From: Neptuniibacter halophilus
GTDB lineage: Bacteria; Pseudomonadota; Gammaproteobacteria; Pseudomonadales; Balneatricaceae
Reading direction: 5' to 3'
Assembly (NCBI RefSeq): GCF_030295765.1
Contig: NZ_AP027292.1
Location: forward strand, 2,108,001 to 2,172,000
DNA length: 64,000 bases
Positions within the stretch are counted from its first letter, which is position 1. Every line of letters starts with the position of its first letter. Below, piece by piece: positions 38,705-47,593 of this stretch. The notes beneath the pieces are model-generated. The model did not search any database, was not told where the DNA came from, and was given only the letters and a program-made list of their open reading frames with translations. The position numbers and the translations under genes were made by a program.

Positions 38705-39670
38705 ATGAATTCGTGGCAACCCTCGGCCAGCATTGAGATGCTGCACAAACGCGCTGAGCTGTTCAGCTACATTCGTGATTTCTTCCGCCAGCGTCAGGTG
38801 CTGGAGGTTGACACTCCGGTGCTGTCGCAGTGTGCGGTCAGTGACCCCTTTATCGATAGTATTGAGGTGAGTTATCGGCCAACGCTGGCCCATGATGCGC
38901 AGACAATGTATCTGCAGACCTCACCGGAGTATGCAATGAAGCGGCTTCTGGCTGCGGGAAGTGGGGCGATCTATCAGATGGGCAAAGTCTATCGCAATGG
39001 TGAGTACGGAGGTCGGCACAATCCTGAATTTACCATGCTGGAGTGGTATCGGCCCGGTTTTGACGATGCCCGCCTGATGGATGAAGTGGAGGCGCTGATC
39101 GGGCCTCTGCTGGCGCTGAAGTCTGTTCCCCGGGTTCGCTACAGTGATCTGTTTCAGCGTTATCTGGGGTTTCGCCCGGAGGAGGCTGAACTGGAGCAAC
39201 TGATCAGCGTGACCCGTGAACATATCGATATCCAGATGGATGATTCTGATCCGGATAGCTGGCTGAACCTGCTGATGTCTCATGTGATAGAGCCGCAACT
39301 GGCTGAGCTGGATGCTGTGTTTGTCACGGATTACCCTGCCTCTCAGGCAGCGCTGGCCCAGGCGCGAGGGTGCGGACGGGGTGCCGGTGGCGGCCCGGTT
39401 TGAGTTGTTTATTAAAGGCGTTGAGTTGGCCAACGGTTATCATGAACTGACCGACTGGCAGGAGCAGGAGCGCCGTTTGCTGGCAGATCAGCAGCAGCGT
39501 CAGGCACTGGGCCTGCCCCGGCGGCCGTTGGAGATGCGTCTGGTCGAAGCGCTGAAAAAGGGCTGCCGGATTGTGCCGGCGTGGCACTGGGTGTTGACCG
39601 TCTGCTGATGCTGGCTGAGGCGGAAACGGAGCTGGCCCGCGTGATCCCGTTTGATCTGACGCGAGCCTGA
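38705..39670 (+). pseudogene. epmA: EF-P--(R)-beta-lysine ligase EpmA, interrupted by two compensating frameshifts
   Basis: EpmA is a LysRS-like ligase that attaches beta-lysine to Lys34 of EF-P. The N-terminal part reads normally (class II motif 2 in VYRNGEYGGRHNPEFTMLEWYR). Near 39365 the frame shifts by one base: the original frame hits TGA at 39401-39403 while the homologous sequence (ADGVPVAARFELFIKGVELA) continues in another frame. At an A5 run (39555-39559) the frame shifts back; the last part ([19 protein letters not shown], motif 3) ends with TGA at 39668-39670. If both are repaired the protein would be about 321 residues, near the E. coli 325. As written it makes a truncated protein of 232 residues lacking motif 3. 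Sequencing error is a real alternative. GGAG precedes the ATG. Confidence 0.85.
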
Positions 39671-39682
39671 TTAACGCCGGAG

Positions 39683-40834
39683 TCAGGCGGGTAGTTCGTT
39701 GCTCAGGGCCACTTTGATCCGTCGGACCGCCTCCTCAAGTGTCTCCCGCGGGCAGCCGAAATTAAGGCGCATGTAATGATTGTCGCCAAAGTCGCGTCCC
39801 GGTGACATGCCGACGCCGGCCTGCTCAAAGAAGTGGGCCGGATTGCTCAGTTTAGCCCCGGAAACATCGATCCACGCCAGATAGGTGGCTTCTACCGGCA
39901 GCAGCTTAAGACCGGGGATCTGGTTGATCTCCCGGTGCAGATAGTCGCGGTTGCCACGCAGGTAATCCAGTTGTTGCCGGTTCCACTCATCACCATCGCG
40001 GTAGGCTGCTTCAGTGGCGGTGTAGCCGAGCAGATTCACATCCGGCACGATCCCTTTTTTGACATCGATAAACTGCTTGCGCAGTTGCGGATCGCTGATA
40101 ATCGCGAAAGAGCAGCCAAGGCCTGCAATGTTGTAGGTTTTACTCGGTGCCATCAGGGTGATGGTACGGGCCCGGATGTCTGCTCCGAGGGAGGCGATCG
40201 GGATATGCTGTAAACCGGGTTCAAGAATCAGATCGCAGTGGATCTCATCGGAACAGAGGTAGAGGTCATGTTTCAGGATCAGCTCCGCCAGTTGTTCCAG
40301 TTCTTCACGACGATAGACGGCACCGCCCGGATTATGAGGGTTGCAGAAGAGCAGCAGGCGGGTGTTCCCGGTAATGCTGGCTTCCAGTGCTGCCAGATCG
40401 AGGACAAAGTGATCGCCATTCTGACGCAGCGGGACAGTGCAGACTTCCCGGCCAGACAGGCGTGGAGATGACATAAACGGTGGGTAGATCGGTTTTGGGC
40501 TGAGCACCGTATCCCCCGTCTCACCCACTGCCCGACAGGCCAGATTGAGGCCACAGACCAGACCGGGAAGCCAGATCAGCCAGTCCTGTTCTATCTGCCA
40601 GTCATAGAGTCGTTGCATCCGCGCCTGTATCAGTTGATTGAGTTGGCCGGGTACATTGGTATAGCCAAAAATGCCATGCTCAATCCGCTCATGCAGGGCC
40701 TGAATAACCGCAGGGGGCGCCTGAAAATCGGTGTCTGCTACCCACATGGGGAGGATGTCCCGATCAGCGTATTTCTCCCATTTCTGACTGGCGGTGCCTT
40801 TCCTGTCTACCTGACGATCAAACTCTTTTTCCAT
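39683..40834 (-). CDS. PatB/MalY-family PLP C-S lyase or aminotransferase
   Basis: Fold-type I PLP enzyme of 383 residues of the MalY/PatB group, which mostly act as cystathionine/cysteine C-S beta-lyases. Landmarks: PMWVADTDFQAPPAV (29-43), FCNPHNPGG (163-171), SDEIHCDL (195-202) and the PLP lysine K232 in MAPSKTYNIAGLG. The true substrate cannot be told from motifs. It is divergent from leuA and converges on epmA with a 12-bp gap. Confidence 0.85.
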   Translation of the reverse strand: MEKEFDRQVDRKGTASQKWEKYADRDILPMWVADTDFQAPPAVIQALHERIEHGIFGYTNVPGQLNQLIQARMQRLYDWQIEQDWLIWLPGLVCGLNLACRAVGETGDTVLSPKPIYPPFMSSPRLSGREVCTVPLRQNGDHFVLDLAALEASITGNTRLLLFCNPHNPGGAVYRREELEQLAELILKHDLYLCSDEIHCDLILEPGLQHIPIASLGADIRARTITLMAPSKTYNIAGLGCSFAIISDPQLRKQFIDVKKGIVPDVNLLGYTATEAAYRDGDEWNRQQLDYLRGNRDYLHREINQIPGLKLLPVEATYLAWIDVSGAKLSNPAHFFEQAGVGMSPGRDFGDNHYMRLNFGCPRETLEEAVRRIKVALSNELPA

Positions 40835-40860
40835 GACGACTCGATTCTTTATTTTGTTGG

Positions 40861-40888
40861 TTGCAAAACACGGGTCTGGCGCTATAGT
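40861..40888 (+). promoter_or_regulatory. Promoter upstream of leuA, with long leader
   Basis: TTGCAA (40861-40866), 16-bp spacer, TATAGT (40883-40888). It would give a leader of about 220 nt before leuA. A second -10-like TATACT lies at 41075-41080 with a weak -35, and a GACAGG/CCTGTC inverted repeat spans 41066-41098. The leader also holds a 42-codon frame (40962-41090) without a good ribosome-binding site. Confidence 0.5.
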
Positions 40889-41118
40889 GGGTGGTCACTG
40901 GATAACCTCGCAAACCCCGGAACTACCGCTTCTCTAGAGAGTATTACAGCCACGCCGGTTGATGCCAGCGCAAAGCCTGGTCGAGCCGATGGCAAATCGA
41001 TCCCGATGGGCAAAGTATAGTTCTCCCGGACCCCCAATTGTGTCCAGTTTGGTAAAGATTTTAGTGACAGGCGATATACTTAAAAGATAACCCCTGTCCG
41101 ACCCTGTGGAGCACCGCT

Positions 41119-42660
41119 ATGAGTAACGACAATCGTGTAATTATTTTTGATACCACCCTGCGTGACGGTGAACAGAGCCCCGGCGCGTCAATGACACGGG
41201 ACGAGAAGCTGCGGATTGCAAAACAGCTGGAAAAAATGCGGGTCGATGTGATTGAAGCCGGCTTTGCCATTGCAAGCCCGGGCGACTTTGAATCGGTTAA
41301 AGCGATCGCTGAGGCGGTGACCGAAAGCCGGGTTTGTTCTCTTTCCCGTGCTTTGGATGCTGATATCGATCGGGCTGGCGAAGCGTTGCAGAACGCCGCG
41401 ATGGGCCGGATCCACACCTTTATCGCAACCTCGCCGATCCACATGAAGTACAAGTTGCAGATGGAACCGGATCAAGTGGTTGAGCAGGCGGTTAAGGCAG
41501 TAACCCGGGCGCGTAACCTGATCGACGATGTAGAGTTTTCGCTGGAAGATGCCAGCCGCTCCGAACTGGATTTTATGTGCCGGATTATCGAGAAAGTGAT
41601 CGATGCCGGTGCCCGCACAATCAATATTCCGGATACCGTAGGTTATGCGGTGCCTGCTGAGTTTGCGCATACCATTGGTCAGTTGATTCAGCGTATCCCG
41701 AACGCCGACAAAGCGATCTTCTCGGTGCACTGTCATAACGATCTGGGTCTGGCGGTCGCCAACTCGCTGGCAGCGGTGGGCGCAGGTGCCCGTCAGGTTG
41801 AATGTACGATCAATGGTCTGGGTGAGCGAGCGGGTAATGCTTCGCTGGAAGAGATCGTGATGGCGATCCGTACCCGTAAGGATACGCTGGGCGTAGAAAC
41901 CGCCATCGACACCACGCAGATCGTGCCAGCTTCGCGTCTGGTCTCCAGTGTTACCGGGTTCCCGGTACAGCCTAACAAAGCGATTGTGGGGGCTAACGCC
42001 TTCGCCCATGAATCGGGTATTCATCAGGATGGGGTGCTGAAACACCGCGAGACTTACGAGATTATGACCGCACAGGATGTGGGCTGGAACACCAACCGGA
42101 TGGTGCTGGGTAAGCACTCCGGCCGCGCCGCATTCCGCAGCCGTCTCGAGGAGCTGGGCACCAGCTTTGCTTCCGATGCCGAGCTGAACAATGCGTTCTC
42201 CCGGTTTAAAGAGCTGGCGGATAAAAAACATGAGATCTTCGATGAGGATCTGATCGCACTGGTCAGCGACACCCGCGCCAGTGCCAGCAGTGAGCAGTTC
42301 AGACTGAGCAGCCTGTCAGTGACGTCCCAGACCGGTGAAACACCTCTGGCGAAGCTGGTTCTGCGCATGGGTAATCAGGAAGTCTCCGCTGAAGCTTCCG
42401 GCAGTGGCCCGGTCGATGCCGCATTCAAAGCGATTGAATCGGTTGCAAACTCCGGCGCCAGCCTGCAGATCTACTCCGTGAATGCGGTGACCGAAGGGAC
42501 TGATTCTCAGGGTGAAGTGACGGTGCGACTGGAGAAAGGCGGTCGGATCGTCAACGGCCTTGGTGCGGATACCGATATTATTATCGCCTCTGCCAAAGCT
42601 TATATTCATGCGCTGAACATGCTGGATGCTAACGTTCAGAAAGCTCACCCTCAGGTCTGA
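41119..42660 (+). CDS. leuA: 2-isopropylmalate synthase (LeuA)
   Basis: Condenses acetyl-CoA and 2-oxoisovalerate, first committed step of leucine synthesis. It has 513 residues: a TIM-barrel catalytic domain with [14 protein letters not shown] (12-25), metal ligand D11 and the HCHND pair (H204, H206), followed by the C-terminal LeuA allosteric dimer domain (about 390-505) used for leucine feedback. GGAG ribosome-binding site at 41108-41111. leuB/C/D are not in the window. Confidence 0.96.
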   Translation: MSNDNRVIIFDTTLRDGEQSPGASMTRDEKLRIAKQLEKMRVDVIEAGFAIASPGDFESVKAIAEAVTESRVCSLSRALDADIDRAGEALQNAAMGRIHTFIATSPIHMKYKLQMEPDQVVEQAVKAVTRARNLIDDVEFSLEDASRSELDFMCRIIEKVIDAGARTINIPDTVGYAVPAEFAHTIGQLIQRIPNADKAIFSVHCHNDLGLAVANSLAAVGAGARQVECTINGLGERAGNASLEEIVMAIRTRKDTLGVETAIDTTQIVPASRLVSSVTGFPVQPNKAIVGANAFAHESGIHQDGVLKHRETYEIMTAQDVGWNTNRMVLGKHSGRAAFRSRLEELGTSFASDAELNNAFSRFKELADKKHEIFDEDLIALVSDTRASASSEQFRLSSLSVTSQTGETPLAKLVLRMGNQEVSAEASGSGPVDAAFKAIESVANSGASLQIYSVNAVTEGTDSQGEVTVRLEKGGRIVNGLGADTDIIIASAKAYIHALNMLDANVQKAHPQV

Positions 42661-42683
42661 TCGGACTGAATGAGGAATAAACC

Positions 42684-43538
42684 GTGAGTCTGCAGCAGGA
42701 GCAGTTGCGTCATCAGTATCTGGAAGCGATGGGGATCAGTAGCTGGTTACCCTGTGCCCCGCTTCCCGGTGCCGCACCCTCTGCAGACTGGCTGAATGAT
42801 TTTCAGTATCCGGCGCCGGAGATTCCGTTTGCTTCGGATCGCTCTGCCACAGCCCGCTCTCAGTTAGGGCTCAACAGTCAGAATCCGGCACCTTTATCAC
42901 CGGTTGCCAAAACGCCCCCGGCACCACCCGGCGAGGGTATGAGTGCGGCAAGGGCGGCTCTGGGGCTCTCTTCTGTCCCGGGGGAAACTGACCCGGAACC
43001 GGCAGCGGAAGAGGCGACCGTTGAAACCGAAGGGCCGCGGGAAACCGGCGCTGAAGTTCAGCCGCCGCGGTTTAAGCTGGCATTTCAGCGGATTGCTGAT
43101 CTGCTGGTGGTCGATAGTCTGCCGCCGCAGGGTGGCGCTTTTGCGGAGCATTATCAGCATCTGGCAACTGCGATTGTGGCTGCACTTGGCAGTCGGGGAG
43201 AGATCGCTCAGCCATTTATGCTTCCCTGGCCTATGTTTGCGAGTAAAACTCTGGATCAGGGGCCGCAGCAGGCCCGTATCGCGGTTCAGCATAAGTTATC
43301 TAAAGAGCTTCAGTCGGGTGATATCCGCGCGGTATTGCTGTTTGGCGAAGCGGCTGCCCAGATGGTACTGGAACGTAGTGAAGAGCTGGCAGAACTGAAA
43401 GGGATCAGCTTTACCCTGCGCAGCGATGTTAAGGTGATCGCCAGTCACAGTCTGACTGAGGCGATGCAACTGCCGGGAATCAAGAAACAGATCTGGCTGG
43501 ACCTGCAACCCCTCCTGAAACAGCTTAATGCGCGCTGA
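42684..43538 (+). CDS. holD: HolD-like DNA polymerase III psi subunit, long form
   Basis: The 284-residue protein is Ala/Pro-rich in the middle. The N-terminus (HQYLEAMGISSWLPCAPLPGA, about 10-30) resembles the chi-binding peptide of psi (E. coli QLQQLGITQW). A disordered linker (about 50-130) separates it from a C-terminal domain (about 135-284) with LLVVDSLPPQGG and AVLLFGEAAAQMVL. Its position, overlapping rimI by 11 bp, matches both E. coli holD-rimI and the long psi protein described for Pseudomonas aeruginosa. Start GTG with AGGA upstream. Assignment rests on the short N-terminal motif and synteny. Confidence 0.65.
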   Translation: MSLQQEQLRHQYLEAMGISSWLPCAPLPGAAPSADWLNDFQYPAPEIPFASDRSATARSQLGLNSQNPAPLSPVAKTPPAPPGEGMSAARAALGLSSVPGETDPEPAAEEATVETEGPRETGAEVQPPRFKLAFQRIADLLVVDSLPPQGGAFAEHYQHLATAIVAALGSRGEIAQPFMLPWPMFASKTLDQGPQQARIAVQHKLSKELQSGDIRAVLLFGEAAAQMVLERSEELAELKGISFTLRSDVKVIASHSLTEAMQLPGIKKQIWLDLQPLLKQLNAR

Positions 43539-43986
43539 GATCCGTCTGCTCCGGGCGGAGGATCTGCCTGCCTTGTCTGCACTGGAACAACAGTGTTTTA
43601 CCTCGGCCTGGAGTGAATCCCAGCTTATGCAGCGTGTGCTCTCTGAAAAAGGGCTGGCACTGGGGCTGTTCACGCCTGCTCTGAGCGCATTTGCGCTGTT
43701 TTCCACCTTGCTGGATGAGGCTGAGTTGCTTCAGGTGGCAGTATTACCTGAGTCTCAGGGGCAGGGGCTGGGGCGGAATTTGCTGGATGCCTCGCTGGGC
43801 ATGCTCAGTAACAGACAGGTGGAGCGTGTGTTGCTGGAAGTCAGGGCCTCAAACCTGCCTGCGATTGCCCTCTATCATCGTCTCGGGTTTGCTGAAGATG
43901 GCCGGCGTAAAGGCTATTATCCGCCAGCAGGTTCTCAGGGCACACGAGAAGATGCCCTGCTGATGAGCCTTAGCCTTCACCACTGA
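43528..43986 (+). CDS. rimI: Ribosomal protein S18 alanine N-acetyltransferase (RimI)
   Basis: GNAT acetyltransferase of 152 residues. The acetyl-CoA loop is VLPESQGQGLGRNLL (about 72-86) and the C-terminal signature ALYHRLGFAEDGRRKGYY is typical of RimI. It starts inside the holD-like gene and overlaps the convergent REC-GGDEF gene tail to tail by 17 bp. Confidence 0.9.
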   Translation: MRAEIRLLRAEDLPALSALEQQCFTSAWSESQLMQRVLSEKGLALGLFTPALSAFALFSTLLDEAELLQVAVLPESQGQGLGRNLLDASLGMLSNRQVERVLLEVRASNLPAIALYHRLGFAEDGRRKGYYPPAGSQGTREDALLMSLSLHH

Positions 43987-44890
43987 AACTACGCCAGCCG
44001 TTACGTCCGGCCTGTTTGGCTGCATACAGGGCCTGATCTGCCTGCCGTAGCAGAGCGGTAGGCGTTTCCGCCTGATGCTGGGTGCTGCTGATGCCAATAC
44101 TCAGGCAAACCCTGTCTGCAGAGGCTCCGGGGGCGTGGGCTAAATCCCGCTGGGCCAGTGTTTCGCAAATCCGCTGACAGACCACCTCTGCTTCCTTAAT
44201 GGAAGTTTCCGGCAGGATAATGGCAAACTCTTCGCCACCGTAACGGGCGACCAGATCGTGGGAGCGAAGTAAGCTCTTCTTCAGGACTTTTGCGACGGCT
44301 TTCAGGCATTCATCGCCCTGCGGGTGGCCGAAGTGATCGTTGTACAGTTTAAAATGGTCGATATCCAGCATCATTGCGGTCAGTTCTTTGCCGTCTCGTT
44401 TGCAGCGTTTCCACTCCCGCAGCATGTGCTGATCGAGTGCACGGCGATTGTAGAGGCGGGTCAGCGGGTCCTGACTGCTGAGTTTTTCGAGTCTGGCGTT
44501 GGCGTTGTCGAGGGCTTTTTTCATATTGGCAATGCGTTCCATCGCCCGGATTTTGGCTCTCAGTACCACGGGGCTGACAGGTTTAGTCAGGTAGTCATCG
44601 CCGCCGGCATCGATTCCCTCTTTGTAGTGTTTTTCGTCGCTCTGGCCACTCAGAAAAATAATCGGGAACCAGGTGTCGGGATAGGTATCGCGTATCTGCC
44701 GGGTCAGTTCAAACCCGTTCATGCCGGGCATCTCAACATCGGTCAGAACCAGATCAATGCTTTCCTCATCGAGCGCTTTCATGGCCTGTTCGGCATCTTC
44801 AGCAAACAGCGGCCGGTAGCCGGCATCATTGATAACACTACCGATGATCTCACGGATGTAGCGGTCATCGTCAACCAGAAGTATATTCAT
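43970..44890 (-). CDS. Response-regulator diguanylate cyclase (REC-GGDEF)
   Basis: The 306-residue protein has a receiver domain (1-120) with acidic pocket DDD at 7-9, phospho-acceptor Asp51 (LVLTDVEMPG) and KP (about 103), a short coiled-coil linker (about 122-140), then a GGDEF domain with GGEEF at 218-222 and I-site RSHD at 209-212. This is the WspR/PleD-like layout: phosphorylation would promote dimerisation and c-di-GMP synthesis. Its partner kinase is not adjacent. Confidence 0.93.
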   Translation of the reverse strand: MNILLVDDDRYIREIIGSVINDAGYRPLFAEDAEQAMKALDEESIDLVLTDVEMPGMNGFELTRQIRDTYPDTWFPIIFLSGQSDEKHYKEGIDAGGDDYLTKPVSPVVLRAKIRAMERIANMKKALDNANARLEKLSSQDPLTRLYNRRALDQHMLREWKRCKRDGKELTAMMLDIDHFKLYNDHFGHPQGDECLKAVAKVLKKSLLRSHDLVARYGGEEFAIILPETSIKEAEVVCQRICETLAQRDLAHAPGASADRVCLSIGISSTQHQAETPTALLRQADQALYAAKQAGRNGWRSFSGEG

Positions 44891-45026
44891 GCAGTATTCC
44901 GTTCTCGCGGAACGTCCGTGTTCTGCTGATATGGGTCAAATAGAGTACATCCACCCTATGATCATATGCGTATGATTCTGATGTTCAATGTAAAATAACG
45001 TCATTTATCCGTGAACATGATTGATT

Positions 45027-45695
45027 ATGAGTTTTACTGACGGTTTGCTGAGTACCGGTTGGCTGATTGCTGCGGCCCCGATTTATCTGTTTGCGTTACT
45101 GCAGGCGGCCCGGCATGCGCCCTGGCGGGTGCTGGGGGATAACCGGGTGTTGCAGCATATGCTGGGTGGTGCAACGGCGCTGCTGGCAGTGCTCTGGACA
45201 ATGCGGGCCGGGATCTCTCCCGGTCTGGGTATCCATTTTCTCGGAATTACCGTAATGACACTGGTCTTTGGCTGGGATCTGGCCATTCTGGCGGCCAGTG
45301 TGGTGTTGCTGGCGATGGCGCTGATCGGTAAAGAGAGCTGGGATGGTTTACTGATAAACGGGATCTGTTCTGTGCTTCTGCCAGTGGCGGCTACCTACCT
45401 GATCTGCTTTTTTGTTGAGCGGCGATTGCAGAAGAACTTCTTTATTTTTCTGTTTGTCTGCGGTTTTATCGGCGCGGCAGTCGCTACCGCGGTTGCAGGG
45501 CTCTCAACCAGTGCGGTGTTATGGCTGGACGGGGTGTATGATCTGAATAAGATCTATCACGAATATATCCGTTACCTGCCACTGATTATGTTCCCGGAAG
45601 GGTTGCTCAACGGGATCTTTCTGACCGGAATGCTGGTGTTTCACCCTGACTGGGTGCGGACCTTTGACGCCAAAGGCTATATCGACGAGCAATAG
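45027..45695 (+). CDS. CbiM-like ECF-transporter permease, orphan
   Basis: The 222-residue integral membrane protein has about six hydrophobic segments and resembles the CbiM/NikM family of energy-coupling-factor substrate-capture permeases (SPGLGIHFLGITVMTLVFGW; LLINGICSVLLPVAATYL). The N-terminus MSFTDGLLS lacks the classical MHIPDG start whose His helps bind Co/Ni in CbiM. No CbiN/O/Q genes are nearby. Transport of a metal is therefore uncertain. ATG 45027 is chosen over TTG 45021. It converges on regA with a 3-bp gap. Confidence 0.72.
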   Translation: MSFTDGLLSTGWLIAAAPIYLFALLQAARHAPWRVLGDNRVLQHMLGGATALLAVLWTMRAGISPGLGIHFLGITVMTLVFGWDLAILAASVVLLAMALIGKESWDGLLINGICSVLLPVAATYLICFFVERRLQKNFFIFLFVCGFIGAAVATAVAGLSTSAVLWLDGVYDLNKIYHEYIRYLPLIMFPEGLLNGIFLTGMLVFHPDWVRTFDAKGYIDEQ

Positions 45696-45698
45696 ATT

Positions 45699-46229
45699 TC
45701 AGCGCTGTACCGGGCGCTTGGCCAGCTTGCGTTGCAGGGTGCGGCGGTGCATACCCAGTGCCCGGGCGGTGGCAGAGATATTGCCTTCATGCTCTTTCAG
45801 CACTTGCTGAATATGTTCCCATTCCAGCCGGTTAACCGACATCGGCTGCTCGGTAACTTCAATCTCTGCGTCGGCTTCTACTTTGTTCAGAGCGGCCAGA
45901 ATCTGATCAGCATCTGCTGGTTTTGGCAGGTACTGAGTGGCCCCCAGCTTGATCGCTTCCACCGCTGTGGCGATGCTGGCGTAGCCGGTCAGCATCAGGA
46001 TTTTCATCTCCGGATTAAGGCTGCGCAGCAGGGGAATCAGATTAAGCCCTGAAGCGCCGTCCATCTTCAGATCAACCGTGGCCAGATCCGGCTGCCAGTT
46101 TTGCAGCAGTTGTTCGGCTTCAGTTACGCTGGCGGCGGTCTGCACCTCAAACCCGCGACGGCCAATGGCCCGGCTCAATACCTGAGTAAATGCGGGGTCG
46201 TCATCAACAATCAGAAAGCGTTCAGCCAT
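45699..46229 (-). CDS. RegA/PrrA/ActR-type redox response regulator
   Basis: The 176-residue regulator has an N-terminal receiver (1-115; phospho-Asp in DLATVDLKMDG, about residue 53) and a C-terminal Fis-type helix-turn-helix (about 135-173; EGNISATARALGMHRRTLQRKL) diagnostic of RegA/PrrA. It typically controls respiration genes according to redox state. Encoded one base after the sensor gene regB. Confidence 0.9.
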   Translation of the reverse strand: MAERFLIVDDDPAFTQVLSRAIGRRGFEVQTAASVTEAEQLLQNWQPDLATVDLKMDGASGLNLIPLLRSLNPEMKILMLTGYASIATAVEAIKLGATQYLPKPADADQILAALNKVEADAEIEVTEQPMSVNRLEWEHIQQVLKEHEGNISATARALGMHRRTLQRKLAKRPVQR

Positions 46230-46230
46230 T

Positions 46231-47475
46231 TCAGTGCCTTACAGGTAGGGTGACTTCGGTCAGGGTGCCCCCTTCCGGATGGTTGTAGAGCCGGACATCA
46301 CCGGCGTATCGCGCCAGTGTGGTGGCGGTCAGAAACAGGCCGATACCGAGGCCTTTGCCCTTAGTGGTGATAAAGGGTTTACCCAGATTATCGCTCTGTT
46401 CCAGACTGATGCCGGGGCCCTGATCATGGATCCGGAAAAACACACTTTGCTTATCCCAGTCCAATTCTATCTCAATGCCCACCGGCTCCGCATCAGCGGC
46501 GTTATTCAGCAGATTGAGCAGGGACTGGCGCAGGGAGGTTGTACAATTGAGCTGAGGGGCAGCCGCAGTGTTAGAAACACGGTAGCGGTAACTCGCTTCA
46601 GGGCGCTGTACCTGCCACTGTTCAAGCACGTCATCGACCAGTTCAGTGGCGGGCAGTCTGCGGCTGGTGGATTGCTCCTCCTTAACGCTTTGTGTCATCT
46701 GTTGCAGGCGTTCGGCACAGATATTGGTCTGCTGTTGCAGTAACTGCAGGTCTTCAAGCAGTTCCGGTTTGTCCTGATGCTCATATTGCAGCTCTTTCAG
46801 CAGAACCTGCATGGTGCTCAGCGGGGTGCCCAGCTCGTGTGCGGTTCCGGCTGCCATGGTCGCCAGAGAAAGCAGTTGCTGATCCTGTATGCGCTTCTCT
46901 CTCTCCTGCTCGAGCTTCTCCTGCTGGTTATGCATAGAATGGCGCATGCGGACAATGAAGTAGGTGATCACCAGTACCGTCAGCAGGAAATTGATCCACA
47001 TCCCGGTAATGTGAATATCGAACAGGGCCATAATCCGGTGCTGATGATTGCTCTGCAATTGTACCAGCGGTTCGTAATGGACCAGCAGAGAGCTGTAGAT
47101 CGCGACGACCATCAGGGCAATCAACCAGACATAGCGCTTCGATAAAGTCGTGGAAGCGATAATCAGGGGGACTAATAACAGGAATATAAAGGGGTTGGTT
47201 GCGCCGCCCATATGAAAAAGCAGGGCGCCATAGAGGGCCATATCAGCGACCAGTTGACTGAAAAATTCAGGTTCGGTCACCGGCCAGAAGGAGTTCAGTC
47301 GGGCGTAGGTAATCAGGTTGAGCAGCGCTAGAACCAGCAGCGTCAGGATGATCTGCCAGATATTCAGGTCGGCGCGGAGAATGTAAACCGCAAACAGAAC
47401 CGCCAGTGACTGACCGAACAGCGTCAGGGTACGGATATAAGAAAGTTGCAGCAGATTATCGCGATGGTTGGCCAT
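46231..47475 (-). CDS. RegB/PrrB-type redox sensor histidine kinase
   Basis: The 414-residue kinase has about six TM segments (about 15-180), the ubiquinone-associated GGATNPF heptapeptide between segments, phosphorylation box AHELGTPLSTMQ, a cysteine shortly after it (TNICAERLQQM) in the position of the redox-active Cys of RegB, and a GHKL ATPase domain (IHDQGPGI; GKGLGIGLFLT). The start is ATG 47475; an upstream ATG at 47574 adds 33 residues foreign to the family. A minus-sense TATAAT at 47487-47482 lies only six bases before the ATG. Confidence 0.88.
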   Translation of the reverse strand: MANHRDNLLQLSYIRTLTLFGQSLAVLFAVYILRADLNIWQIILTLLVLALLNLITYARLNSFWPVTEPEFFSQLVADMALYGALLFHMGGATNPFIFLLLVPLIIASTTLSKRYVWLIALMVVAIYSSLLVHYEPLVQLQSNHQHRIMALFDIHITGMWINFLLTVLVITYFIVRMRHSMHNQQEKLEQEREKRIQDQQLLSLATMAAGTAHELGTPLSTMQVLLKELQYEHQDKPELLEDLQLLQQQTNICAERLQQMTQSVKEEQSTSRRLPATELVDDVLEQWQVQRPEASYRYRVSNTAAAPQLNCTTSLRQSLLNLLNNAADAEPVGIEIELDWDKQSVFFRIHDQGPGISLEQSDNLGKPFITTKGKGLGIGLFLTATTLARYAGDVRLYNHPEGGTLTEVTLPVRH

Positions 47476-47527
47476 GCCGGAATTATACCTCAGCCGGTGG
47501 GGGAGCAGGCGAGGCAAAATGTCGCAG

Positions 47528-47558
47528 TTGAGGCAATTTTGCGCAGTAAGAGTATAAT
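47528..47558 (+). promoter_or_regulatory. Promoter of prfC, overlapping a divergent -10 element
   Basis: TTGAGG (47528-47533), a long 19-bp spacer and consensus TATAAT (47553-47558). On the other strand the same bases read TATACT (47556-47551), so two divergent -10 boxes may overlap here. Confidence 0.45.
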
Positions 47559-47593
47559 GCCCCCTTTCTGCCATCCTAGTATGAATTTGACCG

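Noticed and set aside
40950..41025. Possible riboswitch in the leuA leader: GCGCAAAGCC recalls part of the c-di-GMP-I (GEMM) aptamer.
   Set aside because: Only that short string matches; the other conserved GEMM blocks and the tetraloop-receptor helix are missing, and leuA is not a typical target.
40962..41090. A 42-codon frame before leuA as a leucine leader peptide.
   Set aside because: No ribosome-binding site, no run of leucine codons, and no terminator hairpin after it.
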